Source of the DNA: an uncultured Flavobacteriales bacterium
GTDB taxonomy: Bacteria > Bacteroidota > Bacteroidia > Flavobacteriales_D > Crocinitomicaceae
NCBI GenBank assembly: GCA_913054135.1
Contig: CAJXJK010000011.1
Span: 62,001 to 126,000, forward strand
DNA length: 64,000 nucleotides
Direction of reading: 5' to 3'
In this document: piece after piece, positions 62,637 to 64,000 of the stretch
Numbering within the stretch: the stretch's first letter is position 1
How the letters are laid out: every line of letters starts with the position of its first letter
The notes under the pieces: model-generated
Databases searched by the model: none
What the model was told of the DNA's origin: nothing
Seen by the model: only the letters and a program-made list of their open reading frames with translations
Made by a program: the position numbers and the translations under genes

Positions 62637-63589
62637 ATTATATCTTACTCATCTTAGGATTAGCCGTCTTAGTTGTCGGCGGAGAACTTTTAGTGAGAGG
62701 AGCAGTTGGCATTGCTAAAAAAGCCCAGCTTTCAACTCTCGTTATTGGTATGACTGTCATTTCGTTTGGTACTTCAGCGCCTGAGTTATTCGTAAGTATT
62801 GATTCGGCAATGGCGGGTAATCCTGATATTGCCATGGGTAATGTGGTTGGATCAAACATAGCTAACATTGCACTAGTACTCGGTTTAACTGTTCTTATTC
62901 TACCAATTGCTGTAGATAGAAATTCTAAAGTCATTGATTGGCCAGTAATGTTTGGGGCCACTCTCCTATTTGTTTTGTTCTCTTACGACCTTGTTATTCA
63001 ATGGTGGGAAGGCGCAATTCTATTTGGGATTTTGTTAGTATTCACCTATCTGCTAATTCGAAACTCAAGAAGAACTAGCAAGAAAGCAGCCGCGGCTGAA
63101 TCAAGTGATGATGATGAAGTAGCTAGTGTAAAAGACAAATTTGGCTTGTCAATTCTTTTCACATTATTAGGTTTAGTGAGCCTTTATTTCGGAGCGGGAT
63201 GGCTGATTGACGGAGCGGTAGGAATCGCCGAATCATTCGGAATGGAAGAAAGAGTGATCGCCGTAACGGTGGTTGCTTTTGGAACTTCAGTTCCTGAATT
63301 GGTGACATCTGGAGTTGCTGCCTTCAAAGGAGAAACAGATATTTCAGTAGGAAACCTAATCGGATCAAACATCTTTAATATAATGGCTGTAATTGGTGTT
63401 ACAGCAATGGTAAAACCAATTAGTGTTGACGCTCAAATTCTAAACTCTGATATGATATGGATGATCGCAATATCTCTGGCAGTATTACCAATGATGTTAA
63501 TCGGTAAAAAGATCGGAAGATTAAAAGGAGCACTACTATTAAGCACCTACATCATTTATATTTCACTACTTGTAATGAGTATTAAATAA
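62633..63589 (+). CDS. Calcium/sodium antiporter, CaCA family (YrbG-like)
   Basis: 318 residues with ten helices in two inverted halves. Alpha-repeat motifs S-F-G-T-S-A-P-E-L and A-F-G-T-S-V-P-E-L, and G-N-V-V-G-S-N-I-A-N-I / G-N-L-I-G-S-N-I-F-N-I, are intact. It exchanges Na+ or H+ for Ca2+. A Ser/Asp-rich loop sits between the halves (about 150-165). Overlaps tatA by four bases. Confidence 0.92.
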   Translation: MNYILLILGLAVLVVGGELLVRGAVGIAKKAQLSTLVIGMTVISFGTSAPELFVSIDSAMAGNPDIAMGNVVGSNIANIALVLGLTVLILPIAVDRNSKVIDWPVMFGATLLFVLFSYDLVIQWWEGAILFGILLVFTYLLIRNSRRTSKKAAAAESSDDDEVASVKDKFGLSILFTLLGLVSLYFGAGWLIDGAVGIAESFGMEERVIAVTVVAFGTSVPELVTSGVAAFKGETDISVGNLIGSNIFNIMAVIGVTAMVKPISVDAQILNSDMIWMIAISLAVLPMMLIGKKIGRLKGALLLSTYIIYISLLVMSIK

Positions 63590-64000
63590 TGACACAGAAG
63601 AGAACATATCTTCTAATTACCTTCATCTATCTTTCATTGTCATCTTATTCCCAAAATTGGGGCGACTATTTCAAATGGACTGAAGTGGATTCCATTCACG
63701 TATGTCCTTCTAATATTGAGAAAGGGAAAGAAATCAACAGCAATCTTATTGCGAACACAGGTCTTGACACGCTTTATCCTTATTCTACATTTTATGGCAA
63801 TCAATCTTTTAAATGGGGAGATTCATTATTTGCTTTTATTGTGAGACTAGAGGCTGACGAAATTGACCAGCCCATAATTCTATTGGTGTTAGCCAATAAG
63901 AAATCAGAGATCAAGCATCATTTTGAAATCGCCTCTTATGCTACGATTCCAGGCACAATGGAAGAAACTAGAAACGCATGGATCTATGATCTTTATAAGG
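63589..64000 (+). CDS. Secreted protein of unknown function, cut by the window edge
   Basis: ATG at 63589 overlaps the antiporter stop by one base (TAATG) and the frame runs open to the end (137 codons). Signal peptide (L-S-S-Y-S-Q, about 22) and a beta-rich start (N-W-G-D-Y-F-K-W-T-E-V-D, F-K-W-G-D-S-L-F-A-F). No family recognised from this fragment. Confidence 0.6.
   Translation, partial: MTQKRTYLLITFIYLSLSSYSQNWGDYFKWTEVDSIHVCPSNIEKGKEINSNLIANTGLDTLYPYSTFYGNQSFKWGDSLFAFIVRLEADEIDQPIILLVLANKKSEIKHHFEIASYATIPGTMEETRNAWIYDLYK

Overview
The window is a low-GC, gene-dense chromosomal segment of a Bacteroidota bacterium, most likely in Flavobacteriales. I infer this from secreted proteins with type A type IX secretion (T9SS) sorting tails, two PorE-like TPR/PD40/OmpA proteins, DUF5723, DUF3667 and TlpA/DUF4369-type families, a fused SecDF, a fused CcsB-CcsA, and promoters of the Bacteroidota type (TTG, about 20 bases, then TAnnTTTG). 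Shine-Dalgarno sequences are not apparent. TTG and GTG starts are common. I see no tRNA, rRNA, CRISPR array, insertion sequence or prophage: this is core chromosome.

Layout. 0-5.3 kb: a lipoprotein, an L-2-hydroxyglutarate oxidase-like enzyme, a membrane acyltransferase and an LtaS-like phosphotransferase/sulfatase (envelope modification). 5.3-12.7 kb: an NlpC/P60 hydrolase with YjbQ, a PorE-like OmpA protein, DUF1015 with YggS, and a TPR histidine kinase. 12.8-18.8 kb: a rightward run with an RlmI-like methyltransferase, MATE exporter, universal stress protein, Fmt, cupin, HU and a TrmH-type methyltransferase. 18.8-27 kb: DUF3667, HutF-like deiminase, a secreted protein of six aromatic repeats, Nif3-like, CdsZ-like, FabG, a STAS-like protein and a dicarboxylate symporter. 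27-30.6 kb: ribosomal protein S1 with a long Lys/Ala-rich N-terminus, then thiolase. 30.7-38.5 kb: two T9SS cargo proteins around PrmC, a second PorE-like protein with a (CAA)12 leader, a beta-barrel and an HD phosphohydrolase. 38.6-42.7 kb: ElaA-like acetyltransferase, an FtsX-type ABC pair and a TlpA-like protein. 42.9-47.3 kb: a compact leftward eight-gene operon mixing small unknown proteins with a barrel, a lipoprotein, a metallo-beta-lactamase-fold hydrolase and a GH25 lysozyme. 47.3-55.5 kb: Nudix, DUF5723, FabI, a GIDE-domain protein, DUF2452, DUF1801, a WG-repeat protein and GcvT. 55.5-64 kb: CcsBA, SecDF, TatA, a CaCA antiporter and a truncated secreted protein.

Together the genes cover envelope building and export (SecDF, TatA, T9SS cargo, OmpA proteins, cell-wall hydrolases), fatty acid synthesis (FabG, FabI), translation (S1, Fmt, PrmC, RNA methyltransferases) and cytochrome c assembly.

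The most interesting signals are regulatory or structural: a 12-copy CAA repeat just before the start codon of an outer-membrane protein; -7 boxes so close to start codons that several mRNAs should be leaderless; convergent genes that share one palindromic stop (TTAA or CTAG); a rod-like candidate RNA in the 42.69-42.90 kb intergenic region; a six-unit repeat protein I do not recognise; and the S1 extension.
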